A DNA stretch of 64,000 nucleotides from Winogradskyella sp. PC-19 (GCF_002163855.1 NZ_CP019332.1:1281145-1345144); one strand, 5' to 3'. Counted from the stretch's first letter, positions 1 to 9,692 are shown. Translations and numbers: made by a program. Notes: generated from the letters alone by a model not told the origin.

Positions 1-294
1 CGAATTTGATAGGTTCATTGTAGAGAAAACTAACTGATACTCTATCCAAGCCCAATACCAAGATGTCAGATATAATAATAGCTTGTGCTTACTTTCAAAG
101 TATCTATAAATCGAACTCTCGTTAGAACCGATTTTAGTTCCAAGTTTTTTAAATGTGAAATTATCAAAGCCAATATCATCTATTAAAACGATACTATTAC
201 CAATGATTCGTTTACCTAAATCTGAAGACTCAGGGTCTTTTAGAAAGATTTTTTCTGGCACAGAAATCTTAATGCTTGAAAGTAAATTTTTCAT
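1..294 (-). CDS. TetR/AcrR-family transcriptional regulator (partial, N-terminal part)
   Basis: The open frame runs from an ATG at 294 to the left window edge without a stop (98 codons), so only the N-terminal part is seen. Residues about 28-70 form a TetR-type DNA-binding domain: a first helix (GKRIIGNSIVLIDDIGFDNF), then FKKLGTKIGSNESSIYRYFESKHKLLLYL, which matches the family's helix-turn-helix and the usual S-x-Y-R-Y-F-x-S-K motif. After it comes an aromatic-rich stretch (SWYWAWIEYQ), expected at the start of the ligand domain. TetR proteins usually repress neighbouring genes in response to a small molecule; the target here would lie outside the window or be the gene itself. Confidence 0.8.
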   Translation of the reverse strand, partial: MKNLLSSIKISVPEKIFLKDPESSDLGKRIIGNSIVLIDDIGFDNFTFKKLGTKIGSNESSIYRYFESKHKLLLYLTSWYWAWIEYQLVFSTMNLSNS

Positions 295-408
295 TATTAA
301 TTATTTTGATTGCGAAAGTAATAGTATTACTATCATTTTTAAAGTAATTAACAAATATTTAGCTATCATTCAACAGCTTAGAAAACTCTTAATAAGATGA
401 AAAAAAGT

Positions 409-1362
409 TTATTCTCCTGTGATTACAGCCTTTTCTTTAAGCGCTTGATTAAAATCTGAACGGATAGTTAGGGCTTTATCGATATAGACTAACGCCTTTT
501 GCTTATCTTTTTTGTGCTTATATATTTGAGCTAATCTGTAATAAGCCCATTCTTTTGGCACACCATCAGCCGCGGTATAGTTTTTAATATATTCATGTAG
601 GCAACGTTCTCCTTTATCTAATTGCACATTATAGTCTGCAGAGACTTTACCTAATTGATAATGTAGTGCATTTCTATTGTGCTTCTCTTGGGAAGCCTCA
701 ATAGTTTTAATGGCTTTTTCAGGTTGATTATTAGACTCATAAAGATTGGCTAATTTTTCAAAACAATTAACCGAACCTCCAACAACTACGGCCTTCTTAT
801 AATATTTTTCTGCTAATTCTGGTTCGTCATCATATTCGTAGATATAACCCTTTGCCAAATAACCATCAACCTTTGATAATACTTCGAGCTCATTAGCGTA
901 TTTTAATGACTCCTTTTTGCTTCCACCTATAATTCCAGGCAAAGACATATACAGCTCTACTAAAGCCCAGCGGGTATCTATATGCTTTGGGTCAAATTCT
1001 GCAGCTTTTAAAAAAGCTTTTTTAACATCGCCAATAATTCCTAAAGCCTTAATCTTACTAACACTCAAGGCTTTCATTCCTAAAGCACCACCATATTTAT
1101 AATGATAATTGGCATTGTTGCTCTCTAGTTTAGTCAACTTTTTATACTGTTCTATGGCATTATCCCATTTTTTTTGATGGCCATAGGCATCTCCCAAAAG
1201 TTCAATAGCTTTTTTATCAGAAGTATTACTTTTTACATATTTCTGCATTAAAACTTCTGCATTTTGATACTGCTTTTTATTTATAAGGATAACAGCTTGC
1301 TCTTTTGGTGCCTGACCTAAAAGCAAAAACGGAATAAATAACAAAAGAATATATAATCTCAT
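409..1362 (-). CDS. Secreted/periplasmic TPR-repeat protein
   Basis: A 317-residue protein with a hydrophobic export signal at residues 1-18 (ending LLLGQA) and then repeated helical pairs typical of tetratricopeptide repeats, for example around 30-100 (NAEVLMQKYV, AIELLGDAYGHQKKWDNAIEQYKKL) and the C-terminal third (YYRLAQIYKHKKDKQKALVYIDKAL). No catalytic domain is visible. TPR proteins are protein-binding scaffolds; the partner cannot be read from the sequence. It is divergent from the alpha-2-macroglobulin-like gene and shares a 171-base intergenic region with it. The precise role is unknown. Confidence 0.8.
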   Translation of the reverse strand: MRLYILLLFIPFLLLGQAPKEQAVILINKKQYQNAEVLMQKYVKSNTSDKKAIELLGDAYGHQKKWDNAIEQYKKLTKLESNNANYHYKYGGALGMKALSVSKIKALGIIGDVKKAFLKAAEFDPKHIDTRWALVELYMSLPGIIGGSKKESLKYANELEVLSKVDGYLAKGYIYEYDDEPELAEKYYKKAVVVGGSVNCFEKLANLYESNNQPEKAIKTIEASQEKHNRNALHYQLGKVSADYNVQLDKGERCLHEYIKNYTAADGVPKEWAYYRLAQIYKHKKDKQKALVYIDKALTIRSDFNQALKEKAVITGE

Positions 1363-1494
1363 AACTCAAACAAAAATACGACTTGTATCTATAAAACGGA
1401 CGTTCTAATTTTAGATTGCTTACAGTTTTTTCACTTTTAAAATTACTAACTTCACTCACCCAAATGGCTCAGTTACCAATACTGTGTTTTTTGG

Positions 1495-1513
1495 AATACC
1501 TTTTGAAGGTATT
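1495..1513 (+). promoter_or_regulatory. Perfect palindrome in front of the macroglobulin gene
   Basis: AATACCTT and AAGGTATT are perfect inverted arms separated by TTG, ending 20 bases before the ATG at 1534. A promoter-like TATTTTGC overlaps its right edge. It has no long T run, so it looks more like an operator or a leader hairpin than a terminator. Confidence 0.4.
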
Positions 1514-1533
1514 TTGCTGAAAATTTTAAAATC

Positions 1534-4500
1534 ATGAAATACTTTATCTCAATATTTATGCTCGTCTGTTTTGCTTCTTTTTCTTATGCTCAATCTAACT
1601 ACTATGACACACAGTGGAAAGACGTTCAAAAACTAGAGAATGATGGCTTAAGTAAATCTGCCTCAGAATTAGTGGACAAAATCTTTACACGAGCCAAAGG
1701 CGATGAAAATACGGTTCAGAAAATAAAAGCATTATTATACCAAAGTAAATATTTGCAAATCTTGGAAGAAGATTCGCAATTAAAGATTGTAAGTAATTTT
1801 AAATCTGAAATTGAATCTAACGATATTGTTACACAACGTTTATTAGAAAATTTACTTGCAAATATATATTGGCAATATTTTAAACAGAATCGTTATAAAT
1901 TTTACAACCGTTCAAAAACAGAACAAAAAGCAAGTGATGATTTTAGAACATGGGATTTAACAACACTTTTTAAAGAAATCCATACGTTTTTCGAACGCTC
2001 ATTACAAAATGGACTGCTGTTACAACAAGAGCCTCTGGATAAGTATGACCTAATCTTAAATACCGTAAAAAACTCTAAAGACTATAGACCTACACTATTT
2101 GACTTTTTGAGTCAAAACGCTTTAGATTTTTACAAAACTAGTGAAAATGCCATAGCAAAGCCTGCCTACAAATTCAATATTGATGACATTAAATATAGTG
2201 ATGTAAATGCTAATTTTTTGAGTTTAGAAATAACATCAAAAGATTCTGTTAACCTACAGCTGAATGCCTTAAAAATCTACCAAAACCTTTTAAGATTTCA
2301 TCAAAAAGATAAAACGTCTAAAGCTTTTGTATCTGCAAATATCGAGCGTTTAAATTTTGTAAAACAGAATGCTACTTTCGGTAATCCTGAAACGGAAATC
2401 ATAAAAACGTACCAATCAGAATTAAATGCCATTAAAAATAATGCTGTATCTGCTTTATATAGTTTTGAGATAGCTAGCGAACTTGTAAACCAAGCTACAA
2501 ACTACAATCCGAATGCTGAAACCGATTCTGAAGCATTACGCTGGAAGAACAAAGAAGCACTATCTATTTGTGAAGAAACAATTTCTAAATTCCCTAAAAG
2601 TAATGGTGCACAAAAATGTGAGATATTAATCAAGCGCATATATCAGCCCAACCTAAGCTTAAAAACAGAGCGCTACTTACCTATTGACCAACCAGCATTA
2701 ATCCAGGTCAATTACAAAAACCTTGAAAAGCTCGATTTTGATATTTTCAAAGTCAGTCTCAAACAACTAAAAAGATTCAATCGCATCTATCGAGCTGATG
2801 AAAAACAAAAATTCATCTCAAAATTACAAACGCATAAAACGTTTTCAAGTCCTCTTAAAAACGAGGATGATTATCAAAATCACAGTACCGAATTGGTGCT
2901 TCCAAATCTAGAAAATGGACTTTATATAGTGGTTGCAAAAACCAACACGTCTGTCTTTGCAACAACGGATATCCAAGTAACCGATATGGCCATGGTAGAA
3001 GCACAAGAAAATGAACACATCATATATCAAATCATTGATAGAAATAATGGCAAACCTATTGCTAATGCTAAAATTGAATTAAAGTATAGAACAAACCGAA
3101 ATTACGACAGAGAACTCAGTAAAAAATTTACTACCGACCAGTATGGAAAGTTCTATTTTAAGAAAAATAATAACCGATATAATAATGTATATGCTATCGT
3201 TTCAAATGCAAATGAAACAGGAGTTTTTGGAAAATCTTATATCAATAGGTTTTATAAAAGAACCAAAAATACAGACACTAATTACAGAACTTTTATCCTA
3301 ACGGACCGCAGTATTTATAGACCAGGCCAGACGGTTTACTTCAAAGGTATTTCTACTAAAACTGAATTTAAAAACCCAACAATTGTTGCTTCTGAAGAAA
3401 AAATTACAGCAACATTGCATGATGTTAATGGACAGCAATTGAGTGAATTGGAATTCACGACTAACGAATACGGTTCTTTTAGTGGGGAATTTATCTTACC
3501 AAATGGTGGATTGACAGGTAATTACTATATAAAAACAACCTCGAATATAATGGGCACATCTACCGAATATTTTTCAGTAGAAGAATACAAACGTCCTAAG
3601 TTTGAAACCAATTTTATTCCAGTTACAGAAACCTTTAAAGTTAACGATAGTGTCACCGTAAAAGGTAATGCCATCGCTTTTGCAGGAAGTAATATTACAG
3701 ATGCCCAAGTTGTTTACCGTGTTAAGCGTCAAGTGCGCATGCCGCGTTGGTATTATTGGGGTCGAAACAGCTACAATTCCGAAGCCCAAGAAATTACTTT
3801 TGGGGAGTTAAAAACAAACGCTAAAGGTGAATTTGAAATCACTTTTAAAGCACTACCTGATGAAAGTGTTTCTAAAGAAAATCTGCCTGTTTTTAATTAT
3901 GAAATCACCGCAGATGTGACTGATATTAATGGCGAAACACGAAGTGCTTCAACAACAGTTCGTGTGGGTTACCATGCACTTACAGCAAATATCGGCGCAC
4001 CGCAGCGTATCGATAAGTCTGAAAAAGAAACGGAGTTAAGTATTACAACATCTAACCTTAATGGAGAATTTGTACCAGCAAAAGGAAGTCTAAAAATCTT
4101 TAAACTCAACGCTCCAGATTATGTATTGCGAAACAGACCTTGGCAAGCTCCCGATTATAAGCTATTGAGCGAAAATGATTTTAAAACAAAATTCCCACAT
4201 TGGTCGTATGATGATGAAGTAAATGTTCAAAATTGGAAAAAAGGCAAAGCTGTTTTTGAGACTAATTTCGATACCGAAAAGTCTAAATCTATAGTCTTAA
4301 AACGCATAAAAAAATGGGGTTCTGGCACTTATATAATCGTTTTAGAAAGCAAAGATAAATTCGGTCAAACTGTAAAAGACCAAGCTTATACTTATCTATT
4401 TAGCGACGCAGACAAAACTTTAGCAGACTATAAATTATTTGATATTAGCTTAGATAAAACAGAATATAATTCTGGAGAAACTGCTGTTTTAACTTTTGGA

Positions 4501-7500
4501 AGTTCCGCAAAAGGAGTTAACGTTACCATAGAAATTGAAAAAGATGGAAAACTTATTGAAACCAAAATACATCAACTCAATAATTCTAAAAAAACTATAG
4601 AATTACCAATTGACAAATCTGATATTGGTGGCTTTGTTGTGCATTACAGTTTTTCTGCTTTTAATGATTTTAAAGCTGGCTCAATCACTATAAATGTACC
4701 TTATCCTAAAACTGATTTAGAAATCCAAACAAGTACGTTTAGGGATAAACTACAACCAGGACAAGATGAAACTTGGCAGTTTAAAATGAAAGGACCAAAA
4801 GGTGATAAAGTTGCAGCTGAAGTTTTAGCAAGTATGTATGATGCATCTTTAGACGAATTTAAACCACATAGCTGGAGTTTTAATCCAATTTACAGACCAA
4901 ATTACAGTGTTAGATTTTATAAAAATAGCAATCAAAGTTTTGGCATCTCAAACTTTAGACGTAACAATAGTTTTGAAAGTATCCCAAGTTATCCTTATCA
5001 AGGTTTTGATAGTTTGGATTGGTTTGGGTTTTATTTTGGGAATGAACGTTTATCACGTTTGACTTATAGAAGACAGATTAATGAAAAGAATTCTAAAATA
5101 ACTGGTTCTTATCTTAGTTCAATAAAAAATGACTCTATCAAGGGCATTGTTACCGATTTTTACGGAGATGCTTTACCTGGTGTAAATATTATAATTGATG
5201 GCACATCAAAGGGAACTCAAAGTGATTTTGATGGCAGATTTTCTTTAAAAGCTAAAACTGGACAAACTCTTAATTTTTCTTTTCTTGGAATGAAATCTAT
5301 TTCTCATAAGATTAATAGAGACAATTTCCTCAATGTTGTTTTAGCTGAAGATTTAGGCACATTGGATGAAGTTGTAATTACAGGTTATGCAACAACCACA
5401 AAAGCAAAGTCATCTGTAAGTAGCGTTAGAGTTGAAGCTGAAATGCTTGAAGACAGACCAAATGCAGGTTTTGTTCAAACTTTATCTGGTCAAGCTCCAG
5501 GATTGGAGGTTACGGTAGATGATTCAGTACCAGGTTCAAATATAAATCCAAACAAAGCAACAGTACAAATCCGCAAAAACCTACAAGAAACAGCATTCTT
5601 CCTTCCGCAGTTACAAACAGACAAAGATGGTAATGTCAGTTTTAATTTTAAAGCACCAGAAGCTTTAACTAAATGGAAATTACAGTTACTCGCACATACA
5701 AAAACTTTAGAAAGCACTGTTTCCCAATTTGAAGCTGTAACTCAAAAAGAATTAATGGTTACACCAAATGCGCCTCGCTTTTTGCGTCAAAGCGATGAAA
5801 TTGTTATTAGTACTAAAATTGCTAATCTTACTGACAAATTAATAACTGGACAAGTTCAATTAGTATTGGAGGATGTTATTACTGGAAAAGAAATATCTCA
5901 GCAATTGGTCGATTCAAATATCTCAGCAACCAAAAGTTTCTCTGTTGATGCAAAAGGCAACACACAAGCTAGTTGGACATTAAACATACCTGATAACCTA
6001 CAAGCTGTACAATACAAAGTCATTGCCCAATCCGAAGATTTTAGCGATGGTGAGCAAAACGTCTTACCTGTTTTGACCAACAGAATGTTAGTTACTGAGA
6101 CTTTACCAATGTGGGTACGTTCTAATCAAACGAAGACGTTTAGTCTAGATAAACTTAAGGACAATACCTCAACAACTTTAAAAAACCATAAGTTAACTTT
6201 AGAGATTACATCTAATCCAGCTTGGTATGCAGTACAAGCGTTACCCTATTTAATGGAGTATCCTTATGAGTGTAATGAGCAAACATTTAGTCGCTACTAT
6301 GCAAATGCTTTGGCACAACATATTACTAAGTCTAACCCAAAGATTGAAGCTGTTTTTAACCAATGGAGACTTCGACAAGCTCAGTCCGACGCGTCAACAG
6401 ATGCGTTACTGTCTAACTTGGAAAAGAACCAAGAGCTAAAATCTCTTTTAATTGAAGAAACGCCTTGGCTACGAGATGCAAAATCTGAATCTGAGCAGAA
6501 AAAACGAATTGCTTTACTATTCGATTTAAACAAAATGAACAGCGAGTTACAATCATCTATTCGCAAATTAAAAAACAATCAGCATAATTCTGGTGCTTGG
6601 CCTTGGTTTGATGGCGGACGCGACAACAGATACATTACACAGCATATTGTTTCTGGTTTTGGGCATCTAAATAAACTAGGTGTCATTCAGAACAATAGTG
6701 AAGAATCTATGATTGAAAAAGCCATTCAATATTTAGATAAAGAATTTGTAAAAGAGTATAAAAACCTTAAGAAATATAATTCAAAAATAGACCTAGACAA
6801 AGACCACTTGTCTTACACACAAATGCATTATTTATACGTTCGTAGTTTTTATCCAGAAATTAAAGTTTCAAACGAAGTCAACAAAATCATGGATTACTAC
6901 AAAGGGCAAATCCAAAAATATTGGTTAAGTCGTTCGCTTTATGCAAAAGGACTAATGGCGTTGATAATGCATAGAAATAATGATAGTAAAACATCTAGTA
7001 AAATCCTTAAGTCTTTAAAAGAAAATAGTGTTACTTCAGATGAATTAGGCATGTATTGGAAAGCTAACACAGCATCTTGGTATTGGCATCAAGCACCTAT
7101 TGAAACACAGGCATTGCTAATTGAAGCATTCTCTGAAGTTGGTTCTGTTATTCAGAACGAAGTGAAGAATCTAGAAACCGTTGACAATCTTAAAATCTGG
7201 TTGCTTAAAAATAAGCAAACCAACAAATGGGAAACAACCAAAGCAACTGCCGAAGCTGTTTATGCATTATTACTTCAAGGTAGCGAATGGCTTGATGTTA
7301 GTGAAGCTGTTGATGTAACAGTTGGTGACAAGGTCATTTCTCCTTCAAAATTAGAAAATGTAAAAGTTGAAGCTGGTACTGGTTATTATAAAACCTCATG
7401 GAATGGAAAAAGTATAAAACCAGAACAAGCAAAAGTTACATTATCTAAAAAAGGAGAAGGTATCGCTTGGGGTGCATTATACTGGCAATATTTTGAAGAT

Positions 7501-7947
7501 TTAGATAAAATTACTTCTGCAGAAACACCATTAAAACTAGAGAAAAAGCTATTCTTAAAAACTAACACAGATACTGGAGAAGAAATTTCTGAAATTACAG
7601 AAAACACAAATCTAAAGGTTGGTGATTTGGTAAAAGTTCGGATAGAATTAAGAAGTGACCGTGATATGGAATTCTTACACCTAAAAGATATGCGCGCTGC
7701 AGGTTTTGAACCCATAAACGTATTATCGCAATACAAATGGCAAGATGGATTGGGTTATTATGAAAGTACAAAAGATGCTGCAACCAATTTCTTTATAGAC
7801 TATTTACCAAAAGGTATTTATGTTTTTGAATACGATTTGAGAGTTAATAATGCTGGTGATATGAGTAATGGTATTACAACGATTCAGTCCATGTACGCAC
7901 CTGAATTTAGCAGTCATTCTGAAGGAATTCGAGTTAAAATAAATTAG
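1534..7947 (+). CDS. Alpha-2-macroglobulin family protein with internal carboxypeptidase-regulatory/SusC-like insert
   Basis: A 2137-residue exported protein (signal 1-20, ending FSYAQ). The N-terminal ~400 residues are helical. Then come macroglobulin (MG) domains, with the family hallmark TDRSIYRPGQTVYFKG near residue 590, the alpha-2-macroglobulin domain (TKWKLQLLAHT) near 1380, and the thioester motif C-N-E-Q at C1580 to Q1583, so the covalent trap site looks intact. Bacterial homologues are thought to trap attacking proteases at the cell envelope. Residues about 1202-1340 hold a CarboxypepD_reg-like domain (GIVTDFYGDALPGVNI) followed by DEVVITGYATTTK and DRPNAGFVQTLSGQAPGL, which resemble the N-terminal extension of SusC/TonB receptors. 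Three stretches resemble dispersed flavobacterial repeats that have entered the frame (6369-6386, 6681-6708, 7144-7172). Family assignment is firm; substrate is unknown. Confidence 0.9.
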   Translation: MKYFISIFMLVCFASFSYAQSNYYDTQWKDVQKLENDGLSKSASELVDKIFTRAKGDENTVQKIKALLYQSKYLQILEEDSQLKIVSNFKSEIESNDIVTQRLLENLLANIYWQYFKQNRYKFYNRSKTEQKASDDFRTWDLTTLFKEIHTFFERSLQNGLLLQQEPLDKYDLILNTVKNSKDYRPTLFDFLSQNALDFYKTSENAIAKPAYKFNIDDIKYSDVNANFLSLEITSKDSVNLQLNALKIYQNLLRFHQKDKTSKAFVSANIERLNFVKQNATFGNPETEIIKTYQSELNAIKNNAVSALYSFEIASELVNQATNYNPNAETDSEALRWKNKEALSICEETISKFPKSNGAQKCEILIKRIYQPNLSLKTERYLPIDQPALIQVNYKNLEKLDFDIFKVSLKQLKRFNRIYRADEKQKFISKLQTHKTFSSPLKNEDDYQNHSTELVLPNLENGLYIVVAKTNTSVFATTDIQVTDMAMVEAQENEHIIYQIIDRNNGKPIANAKIELKYRTNRNYDRELSKKFTTDQYGKFYFKKNNNRYNNVYAIVSNANETGVFGKSYINRFYKRTKNTDTNYRTFILTDRSIYRPGQTVYFKGISTKTEFKNPTIVASEEKITATLHDVNGQQLSELEFTTNEYGSFSGEFILPNGGLTGNYYIKTTSNIMGTSTEYFSVEEYKRPKFETNFIPVTETFKVNDSVTVKGNAIAFAGSNITDAQVVYRVKRQVRMPRWYYWGRNSYNSEAQEITFGELKTNAKGEFEITFKALPDESVSKENLPVFNYEITADVTDINGETRSASTTVRVGYHALTANIGAPQRIDKSEKETELSITTSNLNGEFVPAKGSLKIFKLNAPDYVLRNRPWQAPDYKLLSENDFKTKFPHWSYDDEVNVQNWKKGKAVFETNFDTEKSKSIVLKRIKKWGSGTYIIVLESKDKFGQTVKDQAYTYLFSDADKTLADYKLFDISLDKTEYNSGETAVLTFGSSAKGVNVTIEIEKDGKLIETKIHQLNNSKKTIELPIDKSDIGGFVVHYSFSAFNDFKAGSITINVPYPKTDLEIQTSTFRDKLQPGQDETWQFKMKGPKGDKVAAEVLASMYDASLDEFKPHSWSFNPIYRPNYSVRFYKNSNQSFGISNFRRNNSFESIPSYPYQGFDSLDWFGFYFGNERLSRLTYRRQINEKNSKITGSYLSSIKNDSIKGIVTDFYGDALPGVNIIIDGTSKGTQSDFDGRFSLKAKTGQTLNFSFLGMKSISHKINRDNFLNVVLAEDLGTLDEVVITGYATTTKAKSSVSSVRVEAEMLEDRPNAGFVQTLSGQAPGLEVTVDDSVPGSNINPNKATVQIRKNLQETAFFLPQLQTDKDGNVSFNFKAPEALTKWKLQLLAHTKTLESTVSQFEAVTQKELMVTPNAPRFLRQSDEIVISTKIANLTDKLITGQVQLVLEDVITGKEISQQLVDSNISATKSFSVDAKGNTQASWTLNIPDNLQAVQYKVIAQSEDFSDGEQNVLPVLTNRMLVTETLPMWVRSNQTKTFSLDKLKDNTSTTLKNHKLTLEITSNPAWYAVQALPYLMEYPYECNEQTFSRYYANALAQHITKSNPKIEAVFNQWRLRQAQSDASTDALLSNLEKNQELKSLLIEETPWLRDAKSESEQKKRIALLFDLNKMNSELQSSIRKLKNNQHNSGAWPWFDGGRDNRYITQHIVSGFGHLNKLGVIQNNSEESMIEKAIQYLDKEFVKEYKNLKKYNSKIDLDKDHLSYTQMHYLYVRSFYPEIKVSNEVNKIMDYYKGQIQKYWLSRSLYAKGLMALIMHRNNDSKTSSKILKSLKENSVTSDELGMYWKANTASWYWHQAPIETQALLIEAFSEVGSVIQNEVKNLETVDNLKIWLLKNKQTNKWETTKATAEAVYALLLQGSEWLDVSEAVDVTVGDKVISPSKLENVKVEAGTGYYKTSWNGKSIKPEQAKVTLSKKGEGIAWGALYWQYFEDLDKITSAETPLKLEKKLFLKTNTDTGEEISEITENTNLKVGDLVKVRIELRSDRDMEFLHLKDMRAAGFEPINVLSQYKWQDGLGYYESTKDAATNFFIDYLPKGIYVFEYDLRVNNAGDMSNGITTIQSMYAPEFSSHSEGIRVKIN
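6369..6386 (+). repeat. Repeat-like sequence inside the macroglobulin gene (copy A)
   Basis: ACTTCGACAAGCTCAGTC matches, from memory, the core of a small dispersed repeat common in intergenic DNA of Flavobacteriaceae. Here it is translated as part of RLRQAQSD, just before a conserved-looking stretch (LLSNLEKNQELKSLL). Identity as a repeat rests on recall, not on a search. Confidence 0.45.
6681..6708 (+). repeat. Diverged repeat-like sequence inside the macroglobulin gene (copy B)
   Basis: TGTCATTCAGAAC, then AGTGAAGAATCT after a 3-base gap, nearly matches the copy at 7144-7172, with a one-base length difference in the middle. It is translated as VIQNNSEES. It may be an old copy or coincidence. 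Confidence 0.3.
7144..7172 (+). repeat. Repeat-like sequence inside the macroglobulin gene (copy C)
   Basis: The string ATTCAGAACGAAGTGAAGAA followed by TCT is the core of another small dispersed repeat that I recall as frequent between genes in Flavobacteriaceae. It is read in frame as VIQNEVKNL, directly before TVDNLKIWLLKNKQTNKW, a stretch that looks conserved in the family. Confidence 0.5.
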
Positions 7948-8047
7948 TAGTTTGTTAGTTTAAGGTTGTTGAAACGACAAAATTCGAGTGAGGTCAAAAA
8001 AATAATTTAGTACCTTACAGAATACTAACTAATAAAATTTTATAATT

Positions 8048-8419
8048 ATGAATTCAAAAGTCTTTATGATTTTACGAATCTTACTGGGTGTTTTTGTCCT
8101 AGTTTTTGGAGTGAATAAATTTGCTGGGTTTTTACCAATGCCAGAATTAAGTGCCGATGCTGGTGCTTATTTTGGAGCACTAACAAGCGCTAAAACAATG
8201 ACACTAGTTGGTGTTGTAGAAATTGTCGCTGGATTAGCTTTACTACTTAACAAATATGGTGCATTATTAACTTTAATACTAATGAGTATTTCTGTAAATG
8301 CTGTATTATTTCATGCAGTTTTAGACCCTGCAGGTATAGCTGGAGCTGCAGTACTATTAATTCTTAATATTGCTGTACTATACGGTTATAAAGACAAATA
8401 CGAAGCTCTATTAAACTAA
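8048..8419 (+). CDS. DoxX family membrane protein
   Basis: A 123-residue protein of four predicted membrane helices (about 5-25, 48-66, 70-92, 95-113) with the DoxX-family pattern: an N-terminal RILLGVFVLVFGVNKF, a loop, and GVVEIVAGLALLL. DoxX-like proteins are small inner-membrane proteins, some tied to redox or thiol stress, but the activity of this branch is not known. It stands alone on the plus strand, 100 bases after the macroglobulin gene, and is followed directly by a strong bidirectional terminator. Confidence 0.85.
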   Translation: MNSKVFMILRILLGVFVLVFGVNKFAGFLPMPELSADAGAYFGALTSAKTMTLVGVVEIVAGLALLLNKYGALLTLILMSISVNAVLFHAVLDPAGIAGAAVLLILNIAVLYGYKDKYEALLN

Positions 8420-8440
8420 GATTATATAAAATAATGGTAT

Positions 8441-8470
8441 AAAAAAGAGGCTTTGAAAGCCTCTTTTTTT
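8441..8470 (+). terminator. Bidirectional rho-independent terminator
   Basis: GAGGCTT-TGA-AAGCCTC forms a 7-bp hairpin (8447-8463) with an A run on the left and a T run on the right, so it can end transcription of doxX (+) and of the converging DinB-like gene (-). Confidence 0.85.
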
Positions 8471-9024
8471 TACTTAACACGTTTACTTATCATCGCTAAT
8501 TGTCCCATATGATTTGCTTGATGCTCCATAACATGAAACCATGCCCAATGATTTGTCATTCCTCCATTTTTTTCTGCAAACCATTCATCATCTTTTTCCT
8601 TTAAAAGTTTTTTGGTTTTCTTTCTAACCTCGTCAAATATATCTAGGTAATACTTTATCGGTTTTCCTTTAAATTCTGACCTTGCCTTATCTCCTAGACT
8701 TAAAGCAGTTCCCCATTTTTCTTCCTCTTCTTTATTAAATGCTCGACCTTCAAAAGTATAGACTTGGTAATATGCTTCTGTTGCTGCTAGATGATAAATC
8801 ATAGCGCCAGGTGTATTGGCATTTTCGTCCAATAAAAAATCGGTGGATGTTTGATCCATGTTTTTTACAATGCGTTCTACTCTAGCCTTTAATCCATCTA
8901 ACATAGATACCATATTACCAATATCGTTAGAGTAACCTCTTGGTGGCTTTACCTCCATTTGTGCATTCGAAATTGCAAAAAGACAAACGAAAAGAATACT
9001 AAAAATAAGTTTTGAATGTTTCAT
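8470..9024 (-). CDS. Exported DinB-family (four-helix bundle) protein
   Basis: A 184-residue protein with a signal peptide (1-21, ending ISNAQ). The rest fits the DinB/DUF664 metal-binding four-helix bundle: the first histidine lies in IYHLAATEAYY, and a histidine cluster near the C-terminus reads FHVMEHQANHMGQLAMI, the usual arrangement of the three metal-binding histidines. DinB-type proteins include thiol-dependent transferases and many damage-induced proteins of unknown activity. The signal peptide places this one outside the cytoplasm, which is less usual for the family. Monocistronic by appearance; function unknown. Confidence 0.75.
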   Translation of the reverse strand: MKHSKLIFSILFVCLFAISNAQMEVKPPRGYSNDIGNMVSMLDGLKARVERIVKNMDQTSTDFLLDENANTPGAMIYHLAATEAYYQVYTFEGRAFNKEEEEKWGTALSLGDKARSEFKGKPIKYYLDIFDEVRKKTKKLLKEKDDEWFAEKNGGMTNHWAWFHVMEHQANHMGQLAMISKRVK

Positions 9025-9112
9025 TGATTGAGAATTTAGTTTACATAAATGTAAACTGAAAGAATCAATTTATCAGAGGACTTAACAACACCTTAACGAA
9101 AGACAAGGAATA

Positions 9113-9628
9113 CTACTTTTTTGGAGGATACTTACTTAGTACTTTTTCTATAAGCTTAGCGAAGCTTTCTTCTCGTTTTTCTGGCGTGTTTCCATAATTA
9201 GAAATGGTTGTAATGGCTTGCCAAAACACACCATTTTTAGAATCGTCTACAAATTCGATACTAATTTCTCGCATAGTTCTATTTTGACCAACAGGGATAC
9301 CAATAGTTACGCCACCACCAACATTACGACCTGTACCTCCAATACCAACACCAACATTACTATTTGAGTTAGAAGTCACTTCAGCAGATTGAATATCTAT
9401 ATTAAAACTTGGTGTTTCAGATTTTTCAAACCCCATAGATTTTAGTTTGGCGTCTAAAGCACGAAAAAGACGTTTCTCGTCTAACGGATTGAATCCAGAT
9501 TTTAAATCTGAGTAATAATTATAAGTTTTGTATTTCGTGAAGTCAGTGCCCTTTTCGTAATCATAATCTACAAAAGCACCACAAGAGGTAAATAACAACA
9601 GTATTGAAAGGAATTTTAACAGTTTCAT
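9113..9628 (-). CDS. DUF4136 domain lipoprotein
   Basis: A 171-residue protein whose N-terminus is a lipoprotein signal (LLLFTSC, cysteine at 16). The following DYDYEKGTDFTKYKTYNYY is characteristic of DUF4136 proteins, as is the middle IDIQSAEVTSNSN and a glycine-rich strand (GVGIGGTGRNVGGGVTIGIPVG). These are small envelope lipoproteins of unknown function, common in Bacteroidota. It lies 64 bases downstream of obg on the same strand, so it could be read through from it. Confidence 0.8.
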   Translation of the reverse strand: MKLLKFLSILLLFTSCGAFVDYDYEKGTDFTKYKTYNYYSDLKSGFNPLDEKRLFRALDAKLKSMGFEKSETPSFNIDIQSAEVTSNSNSNVGVGIGGTGRNVGGGVTIGIPVGQNRTMREISIEFVDDSKNGVFWQAITTISNYGNTPEKREESFAKLIEKVLSKYPPKK

Positions 9629-9692
9629 CTTTTTATTTTAAAGATACTAAAAATTGAAACTGGGTTTAAAATTTTAACTATTCCGTAAAAAG

